NCBI RefSeq assembly: GCF_943846705.1
Contig: NZ_OX044366.1
Span: 2,046,001-2,110,000 of the forward strand
Length of the DNA stretch: 64,000 nucleotides
Origin: an uncultured Pseudomonas sp.
GTDB taxonomy: Bacteria > Pseudomonadota > Gammaproteobacteria > Pseudomonadales > Pseudomonadaceae
Reading direction: 5' to 3'
Positions 19,894-27,634 of this stretch are shown piece by piece. The position numbers and the translations under genes are program-made. A model generated the notes under the pieces. The model made no database searches. It had not been told where the DNA came from and was given only the letters and a program-made list of their open reading frames with translations. Numbering within the stretch: position 1 is the stretch's first letter; each line of letters opens with the position of its first letter.

Positions 19894-20859
19894 TTACTGC
19901 AGCAACGGCAGGCGCAGGGCCGTCACCCGGCCACTGGTGTAAGACTCTGGCAGCAATTTTTCGGTGTGTTGGATGATTTTCTCCGGGGTGCACGGCAAAC
20001 CTTTGGCATCCAGGCCAACCAGGCTGATCCCGGCTTTGAGGCTGATAAAGCCTTCGCTGGTTTTGAAGGCTTTGAGGTTGATGCCCTCGTACAGGCGCTT
20101 GAAGCTGCTGGGTGTGCACTGCTGCAGATCAGTCAGCAGGGTGATCAGGCCAAAGTGGTTTTCATCCAGGCGCACCAGCACATCCAGCGGCCGCACCAAC
20201 TGTTGCAGGCGGCGGGCTACGCTGCTGAGCAGTTCGTTGTAGAAGCCCTCGCCATGCTGTTGATGCAGTGCGTGGATGTCCGGCAAACCAATCAGCAGGT
20301 AGCACAGTGCACCGCCGCGCGATTCGACCTGGCGCAGGCTGTGGTGCATCTTTTGATGTAAGTAACGGTTGTTGCCCAGGCCCGTGAGCGGGTCAATCAG
20401 GTTGCGCTGTTCCAGGCTGGCAATGTTGTCGGTGAGCAGGCGGTTTTCCTGCAGCAGGCGTTGCAGGGTGTTGCACAGGCGGTCGGCGGCGTAGACCCGC
20501 GGCACCAGTTGCTCGTTCATTGCGGCTTTGCTGATGAAGTCATCGACACCGCTGTCGAAGGCTTCGCCCAGCACGTTTTCGCCTTCTTTACCCGTGAGCA
20601 GGATGACGTAGGTGTAGTGGTGAGCCATTTCGTCGTACTGGCGCACCTGCATGGTCAGTTCCAGACCATTTATCTCCGGCATCAGCCAGTCGGCCAGCAA
20701 GACGCTGGCGGGGCGCTGTTCGAGCAGTTTGATGGCTTCAGCCGCGCTGCTGGCAAAACGGAGATCCTGATAGCCCGCCTGGCTGAGGGCGCGCCCGATC
20801 ATGGCACTGGAGAACTTGGCGTCATCGACGACCAAAATACTCAGGTGGGGGTTAGGCAT
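19894..20859 (-). CDS. Response regulator with degenerate GGDEF domain
   Basis: The 321-residue protein starts with a receiver domain: acidic pair Asp12/Asp13, phospho-acceptor Asp57 (LLADWLMPE) and the LLTGKEGE Thr/Lys region. After a helical linker comes a GGDEF-fold domain (LIDPLTGLGNNRYL, about 154-167), but the GGDEF signature has become DENHF (about 232-236), so diguanylate cyclase activity is unlikely and a c-di-GMP I-site RxxD is not evident. It may act as a binding or signalling scaffold. The downstream order regulator-panE-kinase on one strand suggests functional pairing with the kinase (inference). Confidence 0.85.
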   Translation of the reverse strand: MPNPHLSILVVDDAKFSSAMIGRALSQAGYQDLRFASSAAEAIKLLEQRPASVLLADWLMPEINGLELTMQVRQYDEMAHHYTYVILLTGKEGENVLGEAFDSGVDDFISKAAMNEQLVPRVYAADRLCNTLQRLLQENRLLTDNIASLEQRNLIDPLTGLGNNRYLHQKMHHSLRQVESRGGALCYLLIGLPDIHALHQQHGEGFYNELLSSVARRLQQLVRPLDVLVRLDENHFGLITLLTDLQQCTPSSFKRLYEGINLKAFKTSEGFISLKAGISLVGLDAKGLPCTPEKIIQHTEKLLPESYTSGRVTALRLPLLQ

Positions 20860-21010
20860 GGGCAGGCTCGCTAGGGGGAAATCACGTGAGCCCGGTACTT
20901 CGCCGGGCAGTGTGTGTCGCTACCACTATATAATGGTCTGGTTTTTTTACCGTCAAGCCAGGCGTGCCCCGTTCGTGATGCAGGGCGCGCCGTCTATCAG
21001 GAGTAAGCCC

Positions 21011-21490
21011 ATGCCCTCGTTCGACGTGGTGTCCGAGTTGGACAAACATGAAGTTACCAACGCCATCGACAATGCCATCAAAGAGTTGGAGCGTCGTTAT
21101 GACCTGCGCGGTAAAGGTAGCTTTGAGCTGAAAGAGCTGACTGTCAATCTGACCGCCGATGCGGATTTTCAGTTGGAGCAGATGGTTGAGATTCTCAAGC
21201 TCAGCCTGATTAAACGCAAGATTGATGTGCAGTGCCTGGAGTTTAAGGACGCTTATCCGTCGGGCAAGAGCGTCAAGCAGGAAGTGATTCTGCGTGAAGG
21301 CATCGAAAAAGAACTGGCGAAGAAAATCGTTGCGCACGTCAAGGACAGCAAGCTCAAGGTCCAGGCGGCGATTCAGGGCGAGCAGGTGCGCATCACCGGC
21401 AAGAAGCGTGATGACCTGCAGGAGGCGATTGCCGCCCTGCGGGCCAAGGAGTTCGGTATGCCCTTGCAGTTCAATAACTTCCGCGATTAA
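21011..21490 (+). CDS. yajQ: YajQ family nucleotide-binding protein
   Basis: Small cytoplasmic protein with two ferredoxin-like folds; Xanthomonas and P. aeruginosa members bind c-di-GMP and affect virulence gene expression. The 159 residues match throughout (MPSFDVVSELDKHEVTNAID at the start, RITGKKRDDLQEAIAALR near the end). The ATG at 21011 follows AGGAGTAAGCCC; an upstream in-frame extension reaches the divergent regulator gene and is ignored. A strong terminator follows. Confidence 0.94.
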   Translation: MPSFDVVSELDKHEVTNAIDNAIKELERRYDLRGKGSFELKELTVNLTADADFQLEQMVEILKLSLIKRKIDVQCLEFKDAYPSGKSVKQEVILREGIEKELAKKIVAHVKDSKLKVQAAIQGEQVRITGKKRDDLQEAIAALRAKEFGMPLQFNNFRD

Positions 21491-21545
21491 GGCGTGAGTA
21501 TTGAACCTTGTGGTCGTGCCGGCGTCGCAACGCTGCACGTGCAGT

Positions 21546-21580
21546 AAAAACCGCCACGGCTTGCCGTGGCGGTTTGTTTT
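21546..21580 (+). terminator. Intrinsic terminator after yajQ
   Basis: AAACCGCCACGGC (21548-21560) and GCCGTGGCGGTTT (21563-21575) form a 13-bp perfect stem followed by GTTTT, between yajQ and the MscS gene. It makes yajQ a monocistronic unit. Confidence 0.85.
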
Positions 21581-21602
21581 TAAGCTTTACAAGGATTATT
21601 AG

Positions 21603-22433
21603 ATGGACTTTAACCTCGAACAACTCGTGAAAATGTCGGAAGCCTGGCTACCGGTCGTACTGGAATACAGTGGCAAGTTGACGCTGGCCCTGATCACCCT
21701 GCTGATCGGTTGGTGGCTGGTTGGCAAACTCACCAGCAGCATTGGCCGTTTGCTGGATATGCGTCAGGTCGACCGCGCGCTGGGGAGTTTTATCCGCAGC
21801 CTGGTCGGCATCGTGCTCAAGGTGTTGCTGCTGGTCAGTGTCGCCTCGATGATCGGGGTGGAAACCACGTCCTTTATCGCGGTGATCGGTGCCGCAGGCC
21901 TGGCCATTGGCCTGGCACTGCAAGGCAGTCTGGCGAACTTTGCGGGCGGGGTCTTGATCATGCTGTTTCGCCCGTTCCGCGCAGGCGACTGGATCGAGGC
22001 ACAAGGCGTAGCGGGCAGTGTCGACAGCATTCAGATTTTCCATACCACGCTGAAAACTGCCGATAACAAAGTGGTCATCGTGCCCAACGGCAGCTTGTCG
22101 AATGGCCATATCACCAACTATTCGCGCGAGCCCAAGCGACGTGTCGATATCAATGTGGGTATCGATTACTCCAGTGATATCAAAAAGGCCCGTGACGTAC
22201 TGCTGGAAATCGCCAAGGACCCGCGAGTGCACAGCGAGCCCGCTCCCGTGGTGTTTGTGACTGGTTTGGGCGACAGTGCGGTCAACCTGTCTATGCGGGT
22301 GTGGGTGGCGACGCCGGATTACTGGCCGGTTACCTTTGCCTTTACCGAGCAGACCAAGGAGCGCATGGACGAGGCGGGCATTGGTATTCCGTTCCCGCAG
22401 CGCGTGGTGCACCTGGTACAGCAGAGCAGTTGA
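21603..22433 (+). CDS. Small-conductance mechanosensitive channel, MscS type
   Basis: Inner-membrane tension-gated channel that releases solutes on osmotic downshock. The 276-residue protein has three membrane helices within about 17-130; the pore-lining TM3 is recognisable (AAGLAIGLALQGSLANFAGG, then VLIMLFRPFRAGDWI), followed by the beta domain and the alpha/beta vestibule. Length equals E. coli MscS (286), so it is a minimal channel without extra domains. It follows the yajQ terminator and converges on the InaA-like gene. Confidence 0.93.
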   Translation: MDFNLEQLVKMSEAWLPVVLEYSGKLTLALITLLIGWWLVGKLTSSIGRLLDMRQVDRALGSFIRSLVGIVLKVLLLVSVASMIGVETTSFIAVIGAAGLAIGLALQGSLANFAGGVLIMLFRPFRAGDWIEAQGVAGSVDSIQIFHTTLKTADNKVVIVPNGSLSNGHITNYSREPKRRVDINVGIDYSSDIKKARDVLLEIAKDPRVHSEPAPVVFVTGLGDSAVNLSMRVWVATPDYWPVTFAFTEQTKERMDEAGIGIPFPQRVVHLVQQSS

Positions 22434-22445
22434 GCCCTGCTTGAG

Positions 22446-22469
22446 CACTCGCCGCGCTAGCGGCGAGTG
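22446..22469. terminator. Hairpin between the convergent mscS and inaA-like genes
   Basis: CACTCGCCGC (22446-22455) and GCGGCGAGTG (22460-22469) form a perfect 10-bp stem with a GCTA loop. It overlaps the last codons of the minus-strand InaA-like gene and lies 13 bases after the mscS stop. There is no T-run on either side, so its terminator function is a guess from position. Confidence 0.35.
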
Positions 22470-23182
22470 GCGTTGTACAGCAGGTTGAAGTTGCGGCCCA
22501 TTGCTTGCTGGTAATGACTGATCAGGTTTTGCCAGTCGCTCTGGTCCCAGGGCGAGTGGCGCCGCAGTTGCAGCATGTCATGCATGGCGGCTTGCTTGCT
22601 GGTCAGGCGGCGCCGGCACTTCTCCAAGTCGAGTAAGGCGACCTCGGCAGTCAGTGCCTGCCCCGAGCCGCTGATACGCACAAAAATATGCTTGATATAC
22701 ATGCAGCCATGCTGCCAGCGCGCAGTGTGTAAGCGTGCCAGTGTGTTCGCTACTGTCACCAGTAATTGCTGGTGCAGGGCCTCGCCATACTGCTCGCGGC
22801 CGTTGCCGGCGTACCACTGATCAAGCGGCTGAAAACCGTCGAGTGCTTTGGTCACGAGCAGCGCGCGCCAGCCTTGGGATGTTTGCTCTGCGGCGCAGTA
22901 GACAATCTCGGGGACCCTGACGCCGGCCTTGCGGGCACCGAGCAGCGCTTCTTGCTCGCGCAGTACGGTGGGCCGGCCAAAAGGATGGAGCAGGCTGCGG
23001 TGGATATGGCCTGTTTGGCGCTTGGCATAGAGCAACATGCCGTCTTTGTTGATGCGTTGAACGCCGCTGTAACCGCCGCGGCGGTCGTTGGGTTCTTCGA
23101 CCCATTCGCCCTGGGTCTGCCACCAACTGTCGAAGCTGGTTGGGTGGTCTGAGGTGTTCGGGGTGCTGAGTGTTATTGCCAT
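22457..23182 (-). CDS. inaA: InaA / lipopolysaccharide-kinase-like protein
   Basis: The 241-residue protein resembles the Kdo/WaaP-type LPS kinase clan. Visible: a basic beta-strand region that may form the nucleotide lobe (GGYSGVQRINKDGMLLYAKRQ), a catalytic-loop-like segment (ARLHTARWQHGCMYIKHIFV) and a DFG-equivalent LLDLEKCRRR. The InaA name comes from weak-acid-inducible genes. The substrate is not known; phosphorylation of LPS core sugars is suggested only by family. It is a single gene between convergent mscS and ampG. Confidence 0.7.
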   Translation of the reverse strand: MAITLSTPNTSDHPTSFDSWWQTQGEWVEEPNDRRGGYSGVQRINKDGMLLYAKRQTGHIHRSLLHPFGRPTVLREQEALLGARKAGVRVPEIVYCAAEQTSQGWRALLVTKALDGFQPLDQWYAGNGREQYGEALHQQLLVTVANTLARLHTARWQHGCMYIKHIFVRISGSGQALTAEVALLDLEKCRRRLTSKQAAMHDMLQLRRHSPWDQSDWQNLISHYQQAMGRNFNLLYNATRR

Positions 23183-23258
23183 AATCTGCCCTTAATAGGG
23201 TATCAGCCGCCCGTGCAACTTACCTTGGCGGGCTGATACGGCCATTCTCGGATTGGTT

Positions 23259-24803
23259 TTATTGTCGTTCGGTTGAGGTCACTCCGCTGACATCATTGTG
23301 CTGTGGCTGCTCACGCCGCCATTGCAGAATGATCAGGATCAAGGTCGGGATGCCAAGCACGGCGGTAATTAGAAAGAACTGGGCGTAGCCGAATGACTCC
23401 ACCATAACACCTGAGTAGCCACCGATCAGTCGCGGCAGTAATAGCATGATCGAACTGAGCAGGGCGTATTGGGTGGCGGAGAACTTCAGGTTGGTCAGGC
23501 TCGATAGATAGGCGACGAATGCCGCAGTTGCCAGGCCCGCGCTGAAGTTATCGGCGGAAATAGTCACGATCAGCATCTGCAGATCCGCGCCCATGCCGGA
23601 CAGCATCAGGAACAGCAGATTAGTCGCTGCCGAGGCGGCGCCGCCGATAAACAGGATCGGCATAATGCCGAAGCGCACGATCAGCAAGCCGCCGAACCCT
23701 GCCCCAACCAGGGTCATCACCAGGCCAAACAGCTTGCTGACGCTGGCGATCTGATCCTTGGTAAAGCCCTGATCGATATAGAACACGTTGGCCATCACGC
23801 CCATCACGGTGTCTGACATGCGGTAGGTGGCGATCAGGCCCAGCAGCAGGAAAGCCTGCCAGCGGTAACGCACGATAAAGTCATTGACCGGCGTCAGGAC
23901 TGGCGCCAAGCCGCGACGGCCCATGGACGACAGGCACAGGGCGCTGAGCACGGTGTAGAGCAGGGCGCGTAGAAAGGCGCGGTCCTCCAGTAACAGGTCG
24001 AGCAGGCTGTTCTGACCATTAATCAGGCTGGCGAAGTCGGTGTAATAGAACTGGGTGAACATCGCCGGTACCGACACCAGCAGCACAATCAACACCAGTA
24101 CCGAGGCAATCTGGTGGCTAAAGCCATAGCGTGCGGCGGCCAGTTGGGTGCGCAGCGGTACGTCGGGCTCGCGCATCCACAGGCTGGTCAGCAAGCCGGG
24201 CAACATCAGTAGGGCAAACACCAGATAGGTGCCAGCCCAGGCACCGTGCTGGTAGAGCAGGGCAGTGGAGCCAAAGCCTTCGGCGAAATACAGCGCGCCG
24301 GCGGTGGCCAGTAGGGCGGCAACCCGGTAACCGGCCATATAGCTAGCGGCTAGCGCGGCCTGGCGGGTGTCGTCGACAATTTCCAGACGGTAGGCATCAA
24401 CGGCGATGTCCTGAGTGGCCGAGGCGAAGGCTACCAGTACAGCCAGGGAAATCAGCCAGGTGAGGTGGGTTTGCGGATCACACAGCGCCATGCCTGCCAG
24501 GCCGATGGCGATCAGAACCTGGGACAGCACCAACCAGGAGCGTCGGCGCCCCAACTTGCCCAGCAGGGGTAAGCGCCATTGGTCGAGCAGCGGTGACCAG
24601 ACCCATTTAAAGGCGTAGGCCAGCCCGATCAGGCTGGCAAAGCCAATGGTGTCGCGCGCCACACCGGCCTCGCGTAACCAGACGGAAAGAGTGGAGAACA
24701 CCAGCATGTAGGGTAGGCCGGCGGCGAACCCTAGCAGGAGCAGCACCAGTGTCGAGGGGCTGGAATAAGCAGCAATGGCGTCACGCCAGCTTTTACGGGG
24801 CAT
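23259..24803 (-). CDS. ampG: Muropeptide permease AmpG
   Basis: Major-facilitator inner-membrane permease importing anhydro-muropeptides for recycling, and so feeding AmpR/AmpC beta-lactamase induction. The 514-residue protein has about 14 hydrophobic segments and the family start SPSTLVLLLLGFAAGLPYML with WLREAGV and SPLLDQWRLPLLGKLGRRRSW. The ATG at 24803 gives a normal MFS N-terminus; the longer frame to 24995 crosses the upstream alkyltransferase-like gene. Works together with the cell-wall genes of this region in function but not in operon. Confidence 0.92.
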   Translation of the reverse strand: MPRKSWRDAIAAYSSPSTLVLLLLGFAAGLPYMLVFSTLSVWLREAGVARDTIGFASLIGLAYAFKWVWSPLLDQWRLPLLGKLGRRRSWLVLSQVLIAIGLAGMALCDPQTHLTWLISLAVLVAFASATQDIAVDAYRLEIVDDTRQAALAASYMAGYRVAALLATAGALYFAEGFGSTALLYQHGAWAGTYLVFALLMLPGLLTSLWMREPDVPLRTQLAAARYGFSHQIASVLVLIVLLVSVPAMFTQFYYTDFASLINGQNSLLDLLLEDRAFLRALLYTVLSALCLSSMGRRGLAPVLTPVNDFIVRYRWQAFLLLGLIATYRMSDTVMGVMANVFYIDQGFTKDQIASVSKLFGLVMTLVGAGFGGLLIVRFGIMPILFIGGAASAATNLLFLMLSGMGADLQMLIVTISADNFSAGLATAAFVAYLSSLTNLKFSATQYALLSSIMLLLPRLIGGYSGVMVESFGYAQFFLITAVLGIPTLILIILQWRREQPQHNDVSGVTSTERQ

Positions 24804-24846
24804 TGAAGGGGTATCAGCCTGATTTTTATCGGACAAAGGGCGCACT

Positions 24847-25239
24847 CTAACCGCTGTGCTCTGTTGGGCGCCAGCCATAGCGCGGCATATCCACCCGATC
24901 ATTTTCGATTGGCACCCCCTCCTCACGAAGGCGGCTGCGTTGCTCCGCGCCGGAGTGGCTGCCGGCCGGCAAGCTGAGACGGCCGTCTGCACCAATCACC
25001 CGATGCCACGGCAGGCTCGTGCCGTCCGGCAGTTGGCTGAGGCTGCGCCCGACCCAGCGCGCAGCGCGGCCCAGGCCGGAATAGGCGGCCAGCTGCCCGT
25101 AGCTCACCACGCAGCCAGCGGGCACCTGGGCCAGCGCCGCATAAAGTGCCGTGCGCCGCTCGCTCTGGCTTGCTGTGGGCTGGCCTGGCGCGGCATGCTT
25201 CGGCACCTGTTCTGGTTCGCTATCTGGCTTCTCCAACAT
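24847..25239 (-). CDS. Alkyltransferase-like (ATL) DNA repair protein
   Basis: The 130-residue protein has the MGMT DNA-binding fold (VVSYGQLAAYSGLGRAARWVG) but the active-site PCHRV motif reads PWHRVIG with Trp78, the substitution that defines ATL proteins. Such proteins bind O6-alkylguanine without removing it and pass the lesion to nucleotide excision repair. The N-terminal 25 residues are extra to the domain. The ATG at 25239 shares a CATG with the start of the divergent DUF481 gene; a later start cannot be excluded because no clear ribosome-binding site is seen. Confidence 0.85.
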   Translation of the reverse strand: MLEKPDSEPEQVPKHAAPGQPTASQSERRTALYAALAQVPAGCVVSYGQLAAYSGLGRAARWVGRSLSQLPDGTSLPWHRVIGADGRLSLPAGSHSGAEQRSRLREEGVPIENDRVDMPRYGWRPTEHSG

Positions 25240-26236
25240 GCTGCTACGTACTCTGTTGTGTTTACTGATTCTTGGTTTGGCCACGTCGGCGTGGGCGGAT
25301 ACGGTGTGGTTGAACAATGGTGACCGCCTGAGCGGCGAGATAGTTCTACTCGATGGCGGCAAGCTGGCCCTGAGAACCAAGTATGCCGGCCAGGTGCTGA
25401 TTGCCTGGAAGGATATCGACACTCTGCGCTCGGACAAGCCCTTGCTGATTCGCCGTCAGGGCCTCGACAGCGAGCGCAGTAATCAGCTGGAGGCCGCAGG
25501 CAAGGGCATGGTGCGGGTGGTCAGTGAGCGCACGCAGACGGTGCCGTTGGCCAGCATTAAACGGCTTATACCGCCTCGCCCGGTGCTGCAGGATCGCTTC
25601 TGGGAAGGCAATCTGGACGCCAAACTCGACATGGAGCGTGATGATGACGACACCGACGAGTGGAAGCTAAAGGGCAACACACGTATTGAGCACGGTCGCT
25701 GGCGTCACGTGATGAGCGGCGAGTTGGAGCGCAAGGTCAAAAATCAGGCAAAAACCGCTGACAACTGGCAGCTGGAGTACGACCTTGACCGCTTTATCAC
25801 GGACAACTGGTTCTGGCGGGTCGGTGCCGAGCAAAACGAGGATGAGTTCGCTTTCTTCACCCGCCAGCGCTCGCTGGGTACCGGGCCAGGTTATCGCTTC
25901 TGGGATAACGAGTTGGGCCGGCTGGATGTGGTGGGCCAGCTTAATCGCCTGCAATTGCAAACCCGTGATGCTGAGCTGGCGCTCAATACCTATTCACTGG
26001 CGTGGGACTTCAAGCGCCTGCTCTGGGGCACCCGGCTGGAGTTTTACAGCACAGCCGAGGTGCAGCTGCCGGATATCGAGCAGATCGACTACGTACTCGA
26101 CAGTGAAATCGGCCTGCGTTACCGCCTGAATGATTGGGCGCGGCTATCGCTGCTGTACGAGCTCGATCAAGTGCGCGGGCTTGGCCAGTCATCGAGCGAG
26201 CGGCGTTATCTCTTGGGTGTGGGGGTCGGCTGGTAG
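25238..26236 (+). CDS. DUF481 (YdiY-like) outer-membrane protein, copy 1
   Basis: The 332-residue protein starts with a signal peptide (LLRTLLCLLILGLATSAWA) followed by ADTVWLNNGDRLSGEI, then a long beta-strand-rich region with repeated aromatic/charged alternation (RFITDNWFWRVGAEQ, GTGPGYRFWDNELG) that ends in LLGVGVGW, an outer-membrane-barrel-like C-terminus ending in Trp. The function is unknown; DUF481 proteins are called salt-stress-induced in some annotations. It is a paralogue of the next gene, 109 bases downstream. Confidence 0.82.
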   Translation: MLLRTLLCLLILGLATSAWADTVWLNNGDRLSGEIVLLDGGKLALRTKYAGQVLIAWKDIDTLRSDKPLLIRRQGLDSERSNQLEAAGKGMVRVVSERTQTVPLASIKRLIPPRPVLQDRFWEGNLDAKLDMERDDDDTDEWKLKGNTRIEHGRWRHVMSGELERKVKNQAKTADNWQLEYDLDRFITDNWFWRVGAEQNEDEFAFFTRQRSLGTGPGYRFWDNELGRLDVVGQLNRLQLQTRDAELALNTYSLAWDFKRLLWGTRLEFYSTAEVQLPDIEQIDYVLDSEIGLRYRLNDWARLSLLYELDQVRGLGQSSSERRYLLGVGVGW

Positions 26237-26345
26237 GGGCTGCGGGTGAACTCGCGGTGCTTCTGTCGGTCAGTGCTTGCTCTGCTGCCGCGCTTACGGA
26301 TAATGCTCGGCCTTCCGCACACCCCTAGATAGAAAGCCCCTCCTT

Positions 26346-27350
26346 ATGTTTTCCAGATCCCTGCTTTGCCTGGCCCTCACGCTCGCTGCCACACCCGCAT
26401 TAGCGGACACCGTTTGGCTGAAAAACGGTGACCGTTTGACCGGCAAGATCAAGTTTTACGACGGTGGCAAGCTGGTGCTGGCCACCGACTACGGCGGCGC
26501 TATTGCCTTGAGCTGGGACAAGATCGCCACCCTCGAAAGCGACCAGGAGCTGTTGATCAAAGAGAATGCTGTGGTGGGTGAGCGGGCTAAATCGCTGCGC
26601 CCAGCCGAGTCGGGTAAGGTCACCTTAGTCAACGGTGACGCGCCCAAAACAATCGAATTGGCCAGTATCCAGCAGATGCTCAAGCCCAAGCCGTTAATTG
26701 AAGACTTCGTCTGGAAGGGCAATATCGATGCGGGACTGGATTACAAGCGTGCCGAATCCGACACCGACGACTACGACATCAGCCTGAAGACCAAGGCGCG
26801 CCATGGCCTGTGGCGGCATAACGGAGAAGCGGACTACTCCCGCGAATTCCAGAATGACGTGGTCACCACCGATAACTGGGGTGTGGAATATGCCCTCGAC
26901 CGCTTCATCACCGAGCATTGGTTCTGGCAGGGGCGCCTGGAATACAAGCGCGACCTGATCGAAGAGGTGCGCCGTCAGCGCACGGTCGGTACGGGTCCGG
27001 GTTACCAGTTCTGGGATAACGAGCTGGGGGCTTTCTCCGTGGCCGGCCTGCTCAACCGCACCGACTATGAATATGACACTGGTGAGCGTGATAACTTCTA
27101 TGCGGTGAGCATGAAGTGGGATTACAACCGTTACCTGATCGGTAAAAGTGTCGAGCTGTTCAGTGATGGTGAAGTGGGCAAACCGCTGAACGGTGTGGCG
27201 GATTACACCTTGGATGCAGCACTCGGACTGCGTTACAAGCTGACCGACTGGGCCTCGCTGAATATGAAGGCCGAGAAGGACTTGGTCAGCGGCTCGCAAG
27301 GCGAGCTGGACGAAACCCGCTATAGCCTAGGATTTGGTGTCGGCTGGTAA
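26346..27350 (+). CDS. DUF481 (YdiY-like) outer-membrane protein, copy 2
   Basis: The 334-residue paralogue of the preceding gene shares its design: signal peptide (LLCLALTLAATPALA), ADTVWLKNGDRLTGKIKFYD, the segments YALDRFITEHWFWQGRLEY and VGTGPGYQFWDNELG, and the C-terminal FGVGW. The two copies match over their whole length but clearly differ, so the duplication is old. No obvious ribosome-binding site precedes the ATG; the start is supported by the signal peptide. Function unknown. Confidence 0.82.
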   Translation: MFSRSLLCLALTLAATPALADTVWLKNGDRLTGKIKFYDGGKLVLATDYGGAIALSWDKIATLESDQELLIKENAVVGERAKSLRPAESGKVTLVNGDAPKTIELASIQQMLKPKPLIEDFVWKGNIDAGLDYKRAESDTDDYDISLKTKARHGLWRHNGEADYSREFQNDVVTTDNWGVEYALDRFITEHWFWQGRLEYKRDLIEEVRRQRTVGTGPGYQFWDNELGAFSVAGLLNRTDYEYDTGERDNFYAVSMKWDYNRYLIGKSVELFSDGEVGKPLNGVADYTLDAALGLRYKLTDWASLNMKAEKDLVSGSQGELDETRYSLGFGVGW

Positions 27351-27353
27351 GTG

Positions 27354-27574
27354 TTAGAGCATCGATCTGCTGCGCGTCGGCCCTGCTGCGTTAAAAACAG
27401 GCTCGGCAGCCGCTTGCGGCTAACGCGGTTTAGCGCGGCCCGAAGGGCGAGTGAAGCGAGTAATGCTCATGTACAAAAGTACACTCCGCTTCCTCGCTGT
27501 TTTGGCCAGCAGAAGGCTGTTACTACGTAGCGCCTTGCAGGATCCTAGCTCGCGAGATCGTGAACAGGTTCTAA
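27354..27574. repeat. Candidate 221-bp dispersed repeat / MITE-like element
   Basis: A non-coding block between the DUF481 gene and the SDR gene. Its ends are imperfect inverted repeats: the left end reads TTAGAGCATCGATCTGC, and the reverse complement of the right end reads TTAGAACCTGTTCACGATCT. Inside are small hairpins (GCCGCTTGCGGC; GTACAAAAGTAC) and a CTAGCTCGCGAGATCG segment. From memory very similar sequences recur between genes in several Pseudomonas genomes, often next to gene ends; I cannot verify copy number here. No target-site duplication was seen. Confidence 0.5.
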
Positions 27575-27576
27575 GC

Positions 27577-27613
27577 AATACAAAAAGCCCCGCAGAGCGG
27601 GGCTTTTTGTATT
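27577..27613. terminator. Bidirectional terminator, DUF481 / SDR
   Basis: A 17-bp perfect stem: AATACAAAAAGCCCCGC (27577-27593) and its exact complement (27597-27613) around an AGA loop, with A/T runs on both outer sides. It lies between convergent genes, just 21 bases from the SDR stop, and would terminate both transcripts. Confidence 0.9.
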
Positions 27614-27634
27614 CAGTGTTCTCGAACTAGCGGA

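Noticed and set aside
24804..24995. Extended N-terminus of AmpG
   Set aside because: Overlaps the ATL coding region in another frame; the MFS start at 24803 is normal.
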